Source of the DNA: Erodium maritimum
Lineage: Eukaryota; Streptophyta; Magnoliopsida; Geraniales; Geraniaceae
DNA length: 64,000 nucleotides
Assembly: GCA_963921825.1 (NCBI GenBank)
Contig: OY997593.1
Location: 51,940,039-52,004,038 of the forward strand
Direction: 5' to 3'
Part shown: piece by piece, positions 48,401-59,400 of the stretch
How positions within the stretch are numbered: the stretch's first letter is position 1
How the letters are laid out: each line of letters opens with the position of its first letter
The notes under the pieces: model-generated
Told to the model about the DNA's origin: nothing
The model's input: only the letters and a program-made list of their open reading frames with translations
Database searches by the model: none
Made by a program: the position numbers and the translations under genes

Positions 48401-49111
48401 GAGATTCAAAAAATGCAAGAGATTCCCTATGCATCAGCTGTTGGGAGTCTAATGTATGCTCAAGTATGTACGCGTCCGGATATAGCGTATATTGTTGGGA
48501 TGTTAGGCAGATATCTAAGCAACCCTGGTATGGACCATTGGATAGCAGCCAAGAGGGTTATGAGATATCTAAAGAGGACAAAGCATTACATGCTCACTTA
48601 CAGGAAATCAGATCGCTTGGAGGTTATTGGGTATTCAGATTCTGATTTCGCTGGGTGCCAAGATAGCAGAAAGTCTACATCAGGTTACATTTACTTATTG
48701 GCTGGAGGAGCTATATCTTGGAAAAGTGTTAAACAAACACTAGTAGCTTCTTCAACTATGGCAGCAGAATTTGTAGCATGCTATGAGGCATCGAACCATG
48801 GAATATGGCTGCGAAACTTTGTCACTGGGCTGCGCATTTTGGAAAATGTTGAAAGACCACTAAAGTTATTTTGTGACAATAACTCAGCAGTTTTATATTC
48901 CAACAACAACAGGAGCTCATCAAAGTCTAAACATATAGACATAAAGTTCCTTGTTGTGAAAGAAAGAGTGCAAAATGGACAAATATCCATAAAGCATATT
49001 GGGACAAACTCCATGATAGCGGATCCGCTCACAAAGGGTTTACCACCCAAGGTCTTTCATGAGCACACTGCTCATATGGGTGTTATATCACTTGAGGATA
49101 TTTTGGTTTAG
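45407..49111 (+). pseudogene. Copia gag-pol region (intron element)
   Basis: In order: gag start (MFNGINFKDWKGHLEIVLGF, from about 45530), protease area (NTWWMDSAATTHIS, about 45905), integrase pre-domain and core ([18 protein letters not shown] at about 46340, [19 protein letters not shown], about 46352-47308), RT (KWIFKTKRDGNGNVEKYKAR, LHQMDVKTAFLNGDI, YGLKQASRQWY, LYVDDILLA, 47336-48250) and RNase H (DFAGCQDSRKSTSGYIYLL, ADPLTKGLPPKVFHEH, 48320-49111). It is broken, with a handful of interruptions. Confidence 0.92.
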
Positions 49112-49511
49112 TGGGAGTTTGTATTTTGATTGCTTTATGTTTATGTTTAAAGTTAAAGTTAAAGTATTTGGATATATTCTGATCAGAAATAAAGTATTCA
49201 GTTCATGCATTCTATTTTGGTTATTGACCTCACTTAAGTTTAAGGAGGACCAGTTGGAAATAGACATGTCGGATCACATTGCATGTTATTTTCATGCTAC
49301 ACATCCATGATTGATCTATGTCGTTTGGCTATATTTGTATACGTGATCATTGATGGTTTAGTCATAAGTAATTTGACGACTGCTGCTTTGGTTCTATATG
49401 AGTATGGTTGATGGACGAGATTGTTACATGATACCTATTATGTGATAACAATTTTGAGCTCATAAGGTTGTACATTTGTCGGGAAAAACATATGTTGCCC
49501 AAGTGGGAGAT

Positions 49512-50003
49512 TGTTGGATTAAAATCCTATTGGGCACATATGTAATTTAATGTACATGTTATCATAAAGGTGGATACAAATAAAGTGACCAATTTAAAGT
49601 ATTGTATCATAGGTATCATATATATTATCATGGTATTTAATGTGTAGATACCGGATTCATAATTTGTTAATTGTTGAGGGGCCGAATAACAAATTATATA
49701 AACTTGGAAACCTAATTAGGGTTGTTGTGGTTATGGTCCCCAATAAATAGACGTGTTATCTCTTATTCTGTTTCACCCCCATCTGAGAGAATAATCAAAT
49801 TAGAGAGCGTCTACTTTATTGGAAGACCAAAATACAACTTGGAGATTCTTCGTTCATCGTTCATCAATGGCATCAAGTAAGTAACAATTCCGCTGTTATT
49901 TATTTGTGTGTTCCTTTTAATTCAACAAAGCTTTTATAGAAATATGATTTAGGGTTTATAGATCGTTATTGTGTTCGTCTATCTAATCCCTAAATCACTA
50001 ACA
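49512..50003 (+). repeat. 3' LTR of the intron Copia
   Basis: 492 bp, nearly identical to 44050-44542. It could provide a promoter or a premature poly(A) site inside the serpin intron. Confidence 0.92.
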
Positions 50004-50057
50004 TGGGATGCTAAAAATGTGTTACCAATTCAAAAGGGTACAAAAGGTAATTAACCC

Positions 50058-50617
50058 TTAGTAGTTTGTTGAAGTATTCTCCTCTTCTTTTTTCTGGCTA
50101 AGTCCCAAAGACTGTCACAACCAAACAATATTTGTAAAGTGATCCAGATATAGTTTTTAAGTTTCAGAAAGAAATACTTGATGCAGTCCTGATCAGCAGT
50201 TTTTGTAGTTTTTGATCATATACAACATACTGTAAGTAACTTTAGAATGATCAAATCGGGAACCTTTGGTAGACTTAACTTCAATTGTGCCTATCTGATA
50301 AAAAATGTGTGCTTATTATAAATTTCACTTTTCTTGGACAGCTTTAATGCCAAAATAACATTTCTTAGACCACACTCATCATCTGATTAACTTTCAGAGT
50401 TTGTACTGGCTGTAGGTGTGTTCCTCTTCTCGCATTTCTTTCCTTAAGAGAATGATATAATAACACTACATTCAACTCAAAGCACTAGCTTTTATGGTCT
50501 GCATTGACACCTGCACTTGGACTGGAGATCTCCATTTTAATGCTGTGTTAGCCTATAATCATAATGAAAAAAGAAAGACTCTTGCAAGGTTGTGAGTGAA
50601 TCTATCCATATAACCTG
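50058..50617 (+). other. Serpin intron, middle part
   Basis: AT-rich intron sequence with no recognised element or exon. Confidence 0.5.
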
Positions 50618-51010
50618 CAATGTTCTAAAAATCCCGATTGGGCGCCGTCTAAGCGCCCGCCTAGGCCCCATTTTGTGCCTAGCCGACCTGACTTGGCGCC
50701 TAGAACAATTTTTCATATTACAGTGACTAAATTACAATAATTAGATGGTTGTCTAGAGTTGTCCGGTGTTGGTGATATTAGAGGTTGTGCTTCTAAGTTG
50801 TTTGGTGTTATTTTTTAAAATATTTTTTTTACCATTTTTAATATAAGGAAGTTCATATTTTGTTTCTATATATATTAATATACCTATTAAATTTTTAAAA
50901 AGATAAAAAAATACAAATCCGATCAGTCCCCGATTAATCCCGTCTAGTCCCCGATTAATCCCCGAAGGCCATAGCCGCCTGACTAGCGCCTAACTACTTT
51001 TAGAACCTTG
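50618..51010. mobile_element. hAT-type MITE in the serpin intron
   Basis: The 393-bp element has ends CAATGTTCTAAAAATC and (reverse complement of the right end) CAAGGTTCTAAAAGTA. It is flanked by a perfect 8-bp duplication ATAACCTG (50610-50617 and 51011-51018). Eight-base duplications and CA-starting TIRs are the hAT hallmark. Subterminal regions carry repeated GGCGCC / GCGCCTA and CCCCGATTAATCCC motifs, as hAT elements often do for transposase binding. No coding capacity. Confidence 0.88.
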
Positions 51011-51704
51011 ATAACCTGTAAATGTTGAAACTGATACATTCACATTTCACAAACAAAATATGTCTATTTTAATTCTTACAGAAGCAAAAGGTATTTGTTA
51101 GTTTTGTCCTTGTAAAAAACATATATAAGCGAATAGTAAATACAGTACTCTTATTCTAGACTATTGAGTTCTAGTGTTCCCTTATTTATTATCCACTGGT
51201 TGTCTTCCAGGGAAGCCAATAGTAAACAAAGTTTTCCTTTCTCACAAAAATCTGGATGCTTAGTCTTTTATGTACTGGGAAACAAGTTACCCGCTTCCTC
51301 CCTCTCGAGTTTGGAATCACATGATAGAAGGTCTAAAGCACTACAAGTTTGAGATGCATTTGTCATTGTTTTTCATCTCTTATCATTCTTGTCCCTTCCA
51401 ATGAGAGTGCACTCGGTTCATTCTGTGAGTAAGTGTAACATACATATGATACTTTTACTCCGGTCAAGGTATTTTTACCTAAAGAAAGATGTTTTCATTT
51501 CACTGCAAGCCACCAAAAAAACTTTGCAGAATTCTCTTTTCCATGTGAACATAGTCGTTCTATTTGATGCACGAGTAATCCTGAGCTGCTAGTTAAGTTA
51601 GTATTCTTATTGTTAAAATGCATCCTCACATCTCCTTAAGTTAGTATTCTTATTGTTTTTATGCGTAACGTTACTAATTATGCTATTGAACTATGCTCTT
51701 GAAG
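51011..51704 (+). other. Serpin intron, 3' part
   Basis: It ends in the acceptor CTATGCTCTTGAAG just before exon 2. The string TCCTTAAGTTAGTATTCTTATTGTT is partly duplicated (51593-51615 and 51634-51656). No element was recognised. Confidence 0.5.
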
Positions 51705-52481
51705 GCTGTTGAAGTTGTTCAGACGGTTAATTCATGGACCGAAAAAAAGACTGGAGGTCTTATCAAAGAGGTTCTTCCCCCTGGGTCAGTTGATGACAAA
51801 ACCAGACTCATGTTTGGGAATGCATTCTATTTTAAAGGAGCTTGGAGCGAGAAGTTTGATGCATCAGCAACAGAGGACTGTGATTTCCACCTCATGAATG
51901 GGTCCCCTGTCAAAGTGCCATTCATGACCAGTAAGAAGAAGCAAACCATGGGTGCTTATGATGGTTTCAAGGTCCTAAGACTTTCATACAAACAAGGCGA
52001 TGACAAACGCAGATTCTCCATGTACTTAATTCTTCCAGATGCAAAAGATGGGCTGCCAGCTTTGGTGGAGAAGGTGAGTTCTCAACCTGACTTCTTGGCA
52101 AACCACCTTCCCGACACACAAGCAGAGGTGGGTGACCTTAGGATCCCAAAGTTCAAGATTTCTTTCGCTTTTGATGTTGTGAAAGTTTTGAAAAGTTTAG
52201 GGGTGGTGTTGCCTTTCAATGCTGGAGGTCTGACCCAGATGGTTGACTCACCAGAGGCGGGTAAGAACCTGGGTGTTTCAAGCATTTTTCATAAGTCATT
52301 CATTGAAGTGAACGAAGAAGGCACAGAAGCTGCAGCTACTTCCGCTGGGGTTGTCACTCAGAGGTCTGTAGATTCTGCTGTAGACTTTGTTGCTGACCAT
52401 CCATTCATGTACCTGATCAAGGAAGACTTGACCGGAATATTGATGTTTGTGGGGCATGTGGTCGATCCCCAAGCTAGTTGA
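51705..52481 (+). CDS. Serpin (plant Serpin-ZX type), exon 2 with reactive loop
   Basis: After acceptor CTCTTGAAG the frame resumes with AVEVVQTVNSWTEKKT and runs 258 residues to TGA, giving 387 aa in all (Arabidopsis Serpin1 has 391). The serpin core is complete: FGNAFYFKGAWSEKF, MTSKKKQ, FSMYLILPDA, and the signature DHPFMYLIKEDLTGILMFVGHVVDP. The reactive-centre hinge EEGTEAAATSAG is that of an inhibitory serpin. Aligned with Serpin1, P1 is Arg349, P2 Gln348 and P1' Ser350. Serpin1 has Leu-Arg there, so the Gln at P2 is a difference that could shift the target protease. The Arg P1 predicts trypsin-like or metacaspase/papain-like targets. Confidence 0.95.
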   Translation, partial: AVEVVQTVNSWTEKKTGGLIKEVLPPGSVDDKTRLMFGNAFYFKGAWSEKFDASATEDCDFHLMNGSPVKVPFMTSKKKQTMGAYDGFKVLRLSYKQGDDKRRFSMYLILPDAKDGLPALVEKVSSQPDFLANHLPDTQAEVGDLRIPKFKISFAFDVVKVLKSLGVVLPFNAGGLTQMVDSPEAGKNLGVSSIFHKSFIEVNEEGTEAAATSAGVVTQRSVDSAVDFVADHPFMYLIKEDLTGILMFVGHVVDPQAS

Positions 52482-53000
52482 TCAAATCTATCCTACTTGA
52501 TAACTACATGAAAACCTAACAATAAGTAGTAGTTACCCTGTATGTCCACTTGAAGTACTGTACTATTTATCAGTGCAGAAGGCCCTTCCTCGGTGGCTGA
52601 ATCCATATGTTCATATGTTCCTCTTTCACCTCACCATATATATAGTTACTGTTTTACACACCTAATATTTCATTTGGTTGAATGTGCTGTGTTGCACTGC
52701 ACATGTGGGATTCATTTGGTCGAATGAGTTTGGCATCGCCGACCACCTAATGGAGCTGAGCTTAATTGTGCTTCATCATGTCTGTCCCGTGAATAATGAG
52801 TTTCTGATTGTTGTCTTCACATGGCCGGTGCTAAATATTGTACTCTTCTGGTCCATTCAAAGTCATTGTCATCTGCAAACTATTACATATCGTCGGTTTA
52901 GCCTTGGCCTTACCTTTTTAAGGCAAAGGCCTCCTATTTTATTCATATGATATGACTTGTGTTAATCAAAAATGGCATTGGGGGGGGGGGGTTGATCTTA
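52482..53000 (+). other. Serpin 3' UTR and downstream flank
   Basis: The 3' UTR starts here; AATAAG near 52521 and ATATATATAG near 52640 are the only weak poly(A)-region signals. A G-run lies at about 52979-52991. No second gene was seen. Confidence 0.45.
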
Positions 53001-53121
53001 GAGCATCCACAACGTCAAACGTTGGTGTTAGCGGGAAGTTGTTGGCTGCGAGGGTTAAAAAATTGTTTTTGATCCTTCCCGTCAGCGGGAACAGCCGACA
53101 CACTCCAATGCTATGTGGTAA
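53001..53121. mobile_element. Left end of a PIF/Harbinger-like MITE
   Basis: GAGCATCCACAACG directly follows TTA (52998-53000), the usual target of PIF/Harbinger elements, and this end sequence resembles common plant Tourist-type MITE termini. The element is cut at 53121 by the Copia LTR; the other end would lie beyond the window. Only one end is visible, so the call is tentative. Confidence 0.4.
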
Positions 53122-53680
53122 TGTAAGAATATTTACATTATTATTGTGGCCTTCGTGTTTTAGATTTAATCATGTAATATAATTATCATGTTCATATTAA
53201 ATAATAAGACTTTAATATTATGGTCGACATCCTGATGGATCGATTTCGATAAAAGTAATTAAATTCGGGAATTATAATTCCCTCCTACCTTACCCAACCT
53301 TATAGTATATTCATTATTTACTTTCTCATATAGTTATTAATTAAATGATATTTCGTTTATCTATTGTACCAAAGGATGTAATTTGGTAACTGAAAGGTGG
53401 TTATGTTATATCATTTAATTATAAAAGAAGAAAGAGAAGGTGGTTATGGATGATGAATTACACGTTTCTGTCTCCATCAAAATATAGAAACATCAGAGAA
53501 ATGGGTTAAGGAGGAGAAACAAAATTGAAGATCAAAGAGATTCTATGATGGATTCAGGTAAGTTCTTTTGTTTCATAATATTTATTGTGGTTGAATTAAT
53601 ACAAGTCTAAGATCCAAGTTCATATGGTTGTGTTCTCATGATCGAAGAACAATTTATGGATTCCGCAATAATAGTTTACA
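53122..53680 (+). repeat. 5' LTR of the right-hand Copia
   Basis: 559 bp. The matching 3' copy begins at 60325. Confidence 0.9.
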
Positions 53681-54134
53681 TATGGTATCAGAGCTTCGGT
53701 TTTAGACTTGATTAATTTACCATTATAGTGTTTCTTCCTATGTAGTAATTGATGTTATTATGTGGGTTTTTGTTGTTGTTGATATTCTCTGTTAGAGAAA
53801 ATTTGATTTGTGTTTGCTGTGATGGTTTCTGCAAATGAAAGTGTTCTTAATTATAAAATTATGGTTATGTCATGGAAATACATAATTAAGAATTTATTGT
53901 CTTTTCATTTGTTTGCTGTGTATTATTGAAATATGGTTATTTCCAAGAAAAGTGGAAAGTTGTTGTGTTGTTGATTCTTGAAAATGCATGTGTTGTGTTC
54001 CTGCATAAAATAGAAATCAAGATAGTACATGCATAATTGTTATTATATGTCTTTGATTATGGATTACAAAAACTTGATATTTAAATTGTCATGTGTTATG
54101 AAATATTAACATATTAAAGTAATTGTTGATTAAA

Positions 54135-55514
54135 AAAAAATTTATCAGCAAATTATTTTATAAAGATCCAAGTCTTTGAAAAAAAGACAGGGACAAGGGC
54201 TCAGCCCTCATTCAAACCATTACAAACAAAGAGCACTCCATCTAGGGAGCCTCAAACTTCCAACTCCAAACAAACAATCCCACGCAGGGGATGAACTCTT
54301 ACCCAAAGGGATTACACAGGTCTTCAAACCTAGATATATCTAACATGAAACAACCAAGACTAACCCAACAAGGGGTGTACCAACAAAACAACAAACAAAC
54401 CCAACAAACAGGTTAAACCGAACAAGCCTAAAATGAAAGAAAACCAACGGTCTAAAACCGAGATAGAAAACAGTACGCACAACACCAAAGCACCACCACT
54501 GAAACCTCAAAGACAATCACCCCAAAGCAGTCCAGAATCGCCAATGAACAATGGAAGGACCAAATCTAGCACAAAAATCCGAACCCCAACCTCCCAGAAC
54601 CACTCGTACTCCCAAACAAGGCACACAGGCCCAAACAACCCGACGCGGCCAACACCAGTGAAACGGGCCCCGAGTCACTCGCTGCTCCACCGCAATCGAG
54701 ACCGGGAAAAGGGAGTAAAGAGCCAACTAGGAGGAGGGGAACCGAAATGGAACTAGATCTTACCTGAGCGAAACCCAGATGAGCGAGGGAGGATGGACCG
54801 AAGTAAGGCGACAATACCCACCAGAAAAAGCAGCGGCGGAGGACACCGAGAGCTGCGGAGTCAGCAAAGAACTCTAGATCTGAACTCGAGGAAACCTTCG
54901 AAATCGGCCAACACCGATGAAACAACGACCCACGGAGGTTGAAACCACCTGAGGCAAGTCAGATCCCAACACTGCCTGACCAGCGGATCTGGCCAAACAA
55001 CCGGAAAGAGCGGCGACCACCAGATCTACACTAGCGAGCACCCAAATACCCGGCAAGAGGCACCCGAGAACCCAGCCGGAGATGAGGAGGCGGAGCACCG
55101 GGGAAAGAGGCAGAGAGGTCTCAGGCAGAGAAGAAGAAGCTTTGAACCAACAAAACACTCGAAACCCCCAAACCACCGACCAGATCTGACTCCTCAGGTC
55201 TAGATCTAACCCATAATCTTCTCCCTCGAAGACAAACCAACACCCATCAGCAAACGGAGAGAGAAGGAGCTAGTTCTTAGCCAAAGGAGACCAGATCTAA
55301 AGGGGAAAGGAGTTTTTCGAGACCAAAACCAGAAAGCTACGAAGGTAGAGGGGAAGGTAGGAGAAGAGGGGAGGAAAAACGAAGGTGTGGCCACCGGTGA
55401 CTCTCTGGCAACAGATATTGCACAGAGCCATCACCGGCGGCCTGAAGATAGGGTTAGGAAGGAAACTTCTAGAGAGAGGTGGGAGGTTTTTTTTAGAGAG
55501 AGACTCGTGTTGCC
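54135..55514 (-). mobile_element. Retroposon-like insertion in the Copia leader
   Basis: A 10-bp direct repeat GTTGATTAAA flanks this GC-rich block (54125-54134 and 55515-55524) inside an AT-rich leader. On minus it has a pyrimidine-rich head (CCTCCCACCTCTCTCTAG, CCCTATC), a GC-rich body, and a GGGCTGAGCCC hairpin before a T-rich end. The layout parallels 39897-41382. The frames in it (54566-54925, 54874-55176) have no domain I recognise. The A-tail is not clear, so the mechanism is less certain than for the first copy. Confidence 0.5.
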
Positions 55515-55925
55515 GTTGATTAAAGTTGATATATGTATCATATTGGTTTCAAGTTACATATAGTATCAATAATATCATGTAGACATGTTAGTCACCAAAG
55601 TGGCCTTGTTGTGTGATTATTCTTGATATGTTAAGGAGATGTTATATATTATAGTTTGATTTATTTATTCATTATGTTCATGAGACCACCCAAAGGTGGA
55701 TCATTGAATATAATAATAAATGTAAAAGTTCGATTGTTCATACGATGGCTTATATATAATGTTTGTCCAAAGATAACATTATGTTTAAGTTTGTATGTGT
55801 AGGTACTCAATCATAAAAGCATGACTTTATAACATCGATTATGTTTTGTGTTTAAGTATTTCCCAAAGGTTACTTAAATGCATGTTTAGAGTTTGTGAAT
55901 TTGTGTTAAAGTTATCAAAGCACTA

Positions 55926-56420
55926 ATGGGTGAAGCATGTGTAAATATCTTTGCAGCTCCATCAAATATATATGCATCGGCTAACTCTGTTGTGAAATTC
56001 AATGGCTTAAATTATGAGGAATGGTCTGAACAGATCCAGTTTACACTGGGTGTTATGGCCCTTGACTTGGCTATTGTTATGGATGAGGAACCTTCAACCA
56101 TCACATATGAAAGCTCTACAGCTGAAAAGTCTCTATATGAGAGTTGGGAGCGATCAAATAGGTTGAGCTTGAATCTCATGCGAATGACCATGGCTGAAAA
56201 TGTGAAGCCCTCCATGCCAAAGACAGAGAAGGCCAAGGAATTCATGTTAAAATTAAAGGAGTGTTCTCAATTTGAGTTGGCTGACAAGTCGATTGTAGGG
56301 AGTCTTATGAATGAGCTGACAAATAAGAAATTTCGACTGGTCCAAGCCTATACACGGTCATGTGACAGACATGTCAAATCTAGCAGCAAAGCTGAAGACC
56401 CTTGGAATGGAGGTAAATGA
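55926..56420 (+). CDS. Copia gag, N-terminal part
   Basis: The frame encodes VVKFNGLNYEEWSEQIQFTL and ERSNRLSLNLMRMTMAENVKP, the typical N-terminal gag region of this Copia group, which packages the element RNA in virus-like particles. It overlaps the following long frame. The element is a fossil or recent relic, not a host gene. Confidence 0.8.
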   Translation: MGEACVNIFAAPSNIYASANSVVKFNGLNYEEWSEQIQFTLGVMALDLAIVMDEEPSTITYESSTAEKSLYESWERSNRLSLNLMRMTMAENVKPSMPKTEKAKEFMLKLKECSQFELADKSIVGSLMNELTNKKFRLVQAYTRSCDRHVKSSSKAEDPWNGGK

Positions 56421-59400
56421 AACCTTCTTGGTTCAGTTCATCATTAACTCTCTACCGGATGAGTTTGGCCAGTTTCAGGTGAACTACAACACCATTAAAG
56501 ATAAATGGAACTATCAAGAATTAAAGGCCATGCTTGTTCAGGAAGAAGAGAGATTAAAGAAGATGAGAGGTCAAGCTGTCTATTTCATGGGTCATGATGG
56601 TGTTAGTAGTAGCAAGTTCAAGCCAGGTAAGGACATTAAAAGGAACAAAACTTTCTTGAAGAAACCTGAAAGCAAAATCAATAAGGAAATGAAGTGTTTT
56701 TTCTGCAAGAAGACGGGACATTTCAAGAAAGATTGTCCGAAAAGGAAGGCATGGTTCGATAAGAAAGGTATGTATTATGTTTCCTTTTGTTTTGAATCGA
56801 ACCTTATAGAAGTTCCTAGTAATACTTGGTGGATAGATTCTGGTGCTACTACTCATGTGTCTCATATCAAGCAGGGATTCAGTTCAATCCAACCCATAAG
56901 AAAGGCTGACCAGTACATGTTTATGGGAAATAGGATGAAGGCACGAATTGAGGGCATTAGGACTTATAGTTTGATCTTAGACACTGGTCGTCAGATAGAT
57001 CTTGAAAGTCGTCTTTATGTACATGAATGTGCTAGAAATCTTGTTTCAGTAAGTAAGTTGGATATTATAGGATTTTCGCTTAAGGTTGAAAACGGTGAAT
57101 TTAACTTGTGTCGCAATAATTTGCATTATGGATCTGGTACATTAGTGGATTCACTTTATCGTTTCAATCTTGATGTTAATTTTTCTGAATCCTTGTTTCA
57201 TATTGAAAGTAGAGGCATTAAACGTAGTGCACTGGATGAAAGTTCAGCTTTCTTGTGGCATCAAAGATTAGGTCACATATCCAAAGAACGGTTGATGAGG
57301 TTGGTAAATAATGAAATTCTTCCTCAATTGGATTTTAGTGATTTAGATGTGTGCATAGATTGCATTAAAGGAAAGCAGACTAGCCACATAGTAAAGAAAC
57401 CGGCCATGAGAAGCTCTCATCTTCTTGAAATTATACACACTGATATTTCTGGACCTATTGATATTCCTTCTTGGAGTGGTGAACAATACTTTCTTACCTT
57501 CATAGATGATTTCTCACGATATGGATTCACTTATCTATTTCATGAAAAGGCTCAATCTGTGGATGTCCTAGAGGTATTCATAAATGAGGTGGAAAGGCAA
57601 TTAGATAGGAAAGTAAAGATTGTGAGATCTGATAGAGGTGGTGAGTATTATGGAAGGTTCACAGAGAAGGGTCAATGTCCTGGTCCATTTGCAAAGTTAC
57701 TTGAAAAGAAGGGAATTTGTGCACAATACACAATGCCCGGTACACCTCAGCAAAATGGTGTCGCGGAGAGGCGGAATCGTACTCTAAAAGACATGGTTAG
57801 AACAATATTGAGTAATTGTTCTCTACCTCTTTCCTTATGGATTTATGCATTAAAGACTACAACCTATGTTTTGAATCGGGTTCCTAGTAAAGCGGTTTGT
57901 AAGACTCCTTATGAACTATGGACGGGAAGGAAACCCAGTTTGAGACATATGAGGATCTGGGGTTGCCCAACTGAAGTGAGGTTGTATAACCCAAATGAAA
58001 AGAAGCTAGATCCTATGACAGTTAGTGGACATTTCATTAGTTATCCTAAAAAGTCAAAGGGGTACATACTTTATGTTCCTAACCATAGTACGAGAATAGT
58101 AGAGACTGGCAATGCTAGATTCATTGAGAATGGTCAAACTAGTGGGAGTAATGAACCACGAAATGTGGATATTCATGAAGTCAGGGAAGAAATTGTTTCT
58201 TCTGAAGTTGCATCTCAAATGGTTGTACCAATTGTGCCTAAAAACACAATAGGACAACGTAATGTTGTGACAACTCCACAAAATGACAACATTAATGATG
58301 AACAAGTCACAATTCAAGGGGAGAATATTATTCAACATGATCAATTAAGGCGATCTACAAGGGAAAGAAGATCCGCCATTCCAGATGATTATGTGATTTA
58401 TTCTATTGAAAGTGAATGTGACTTGAGCATAAGTGAGGATCCAGTTTCATTCCGGAAAGCCATGGAAAGTGACAATTCAGAAAATTGGTTAATTGCCATG
58501 AAAGAGGAGATGAAATCCATGGGAGACAACAAAGTATGGGATTTAGTTGTGTTACCTGAAGGTTCCAAGACCATTGGGTCGAAATGGGTCTATAAGACCA
58601 AGAGGGACTCGAAGGGAAACATTGAAAGATATAAAGCCCGACTTGTTGCCAAAGGTTTCAATCAGAAAGATGGCATTGATTACAAGGAAACCTTCTCTCC
58701 AGTATCTAAGAAGGATTCTTTAAGAATTGTTTTGGCTTTGGTGGCTCATTATGATTTAGAGCTTCACCAAATGGATGTTAAAACCGCCTTTATCAATGGC
58801 GACCTTGAGGAGGAAGTATATATGGATCAACCTGAAGGCTTCTTAGCCTTGGGTAGTGAAGACAAGGTGTGTAGATTGAGGAAGTCAATATATGGACTAA
58901 AACAAGCTTCTCGACAGTGGTACTTAAAGTTCAATGATATCATCACGTCATACGGTTTTGTAGAGGTCACCGTTGATCGGTGCATTTACATGAAGATCAC
59001 TGGGAGTAAGTTTGTCATTTTAGTCTTATATGTTGATGATATTTTGCTTGCTACAAATGACATGGGTATGTTACATAACGTGAAAAGTTATCTCTCTAAG
59101 AACTTTGAGATGAAGGATATGGGTGAGGCTTCCTATGTGATTGGAATAGAAATAATCTGGAATAGATCACAAGGAACCTTAGGATTGTCTCAAAATGCTT
59201 ACATCAACAAAGTGTTAGAGAGATATAGAATGGAGAATTGCTCTGCAGGGATAGTTCCTATACAGAAAGGGGATAAATTCAGTAAAATGCAATGTCCCCA
59301 GAACGAGTTGGAACAAAATGAAATGAAAAGGATTCCATATGCATCTGTGGTTGGGAGTTTGAACTATGTTCAAACATGTACTCGACCAGATATCAGTTTT

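Larger units (their letters stand above)
44050..50003 (+). mobile_element. Copia LTR retrotransposon in the serpin intron
   Basis: LTRs at 44050-44542 and 49512-50003 start TGTTGGATTAAAATCC and end CACTAACA. A perfect 5-bp duplication TGGGA flanks it (44045-44049 and 50004-50008). The primer site TGGTATCAGAGCC (44545-44557) is Met-tRNA type; the polypurine tract AAGTGGGAGAT lies at 49501-49511. LTRs differ by about four substitutions and one indel by eye, under 1%, so it is young (well under a million years at usual plant rates). It lies in the same direction as the serpin. The coding region has a few breaks. Confidence 0.95.
43796..50057. mobile_element. MULE-type inverted-repeat element in the serpin intron, holding a Copia
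   Basis: The left end GGGTTAATTACCTTTAGTAT matches the reverse complement of the right end (GTACAAAAGGTAATTAACCC), a TIR of about 38 bp. The flanks are TTAGTAGGTT (43786-43795) and TTAGTAGTTT (50058-50067), a 9/10 target duplication in the MULE range. Internal sequence has inverted and direct copies of TTGGTAAC and ATAAGGGGTATTAAA. Removing the Copia (44050-50003) leaves about 300 bp, so it is a MITE-sized, non-autonomous element. Confidence 0.8.

Noticed and set aside
52952-53182. Plus ORF of 76 codons downstream of the serpin
   Set aside because: It crosses from the MITE-like end into the Copia LTR and has no coding features.
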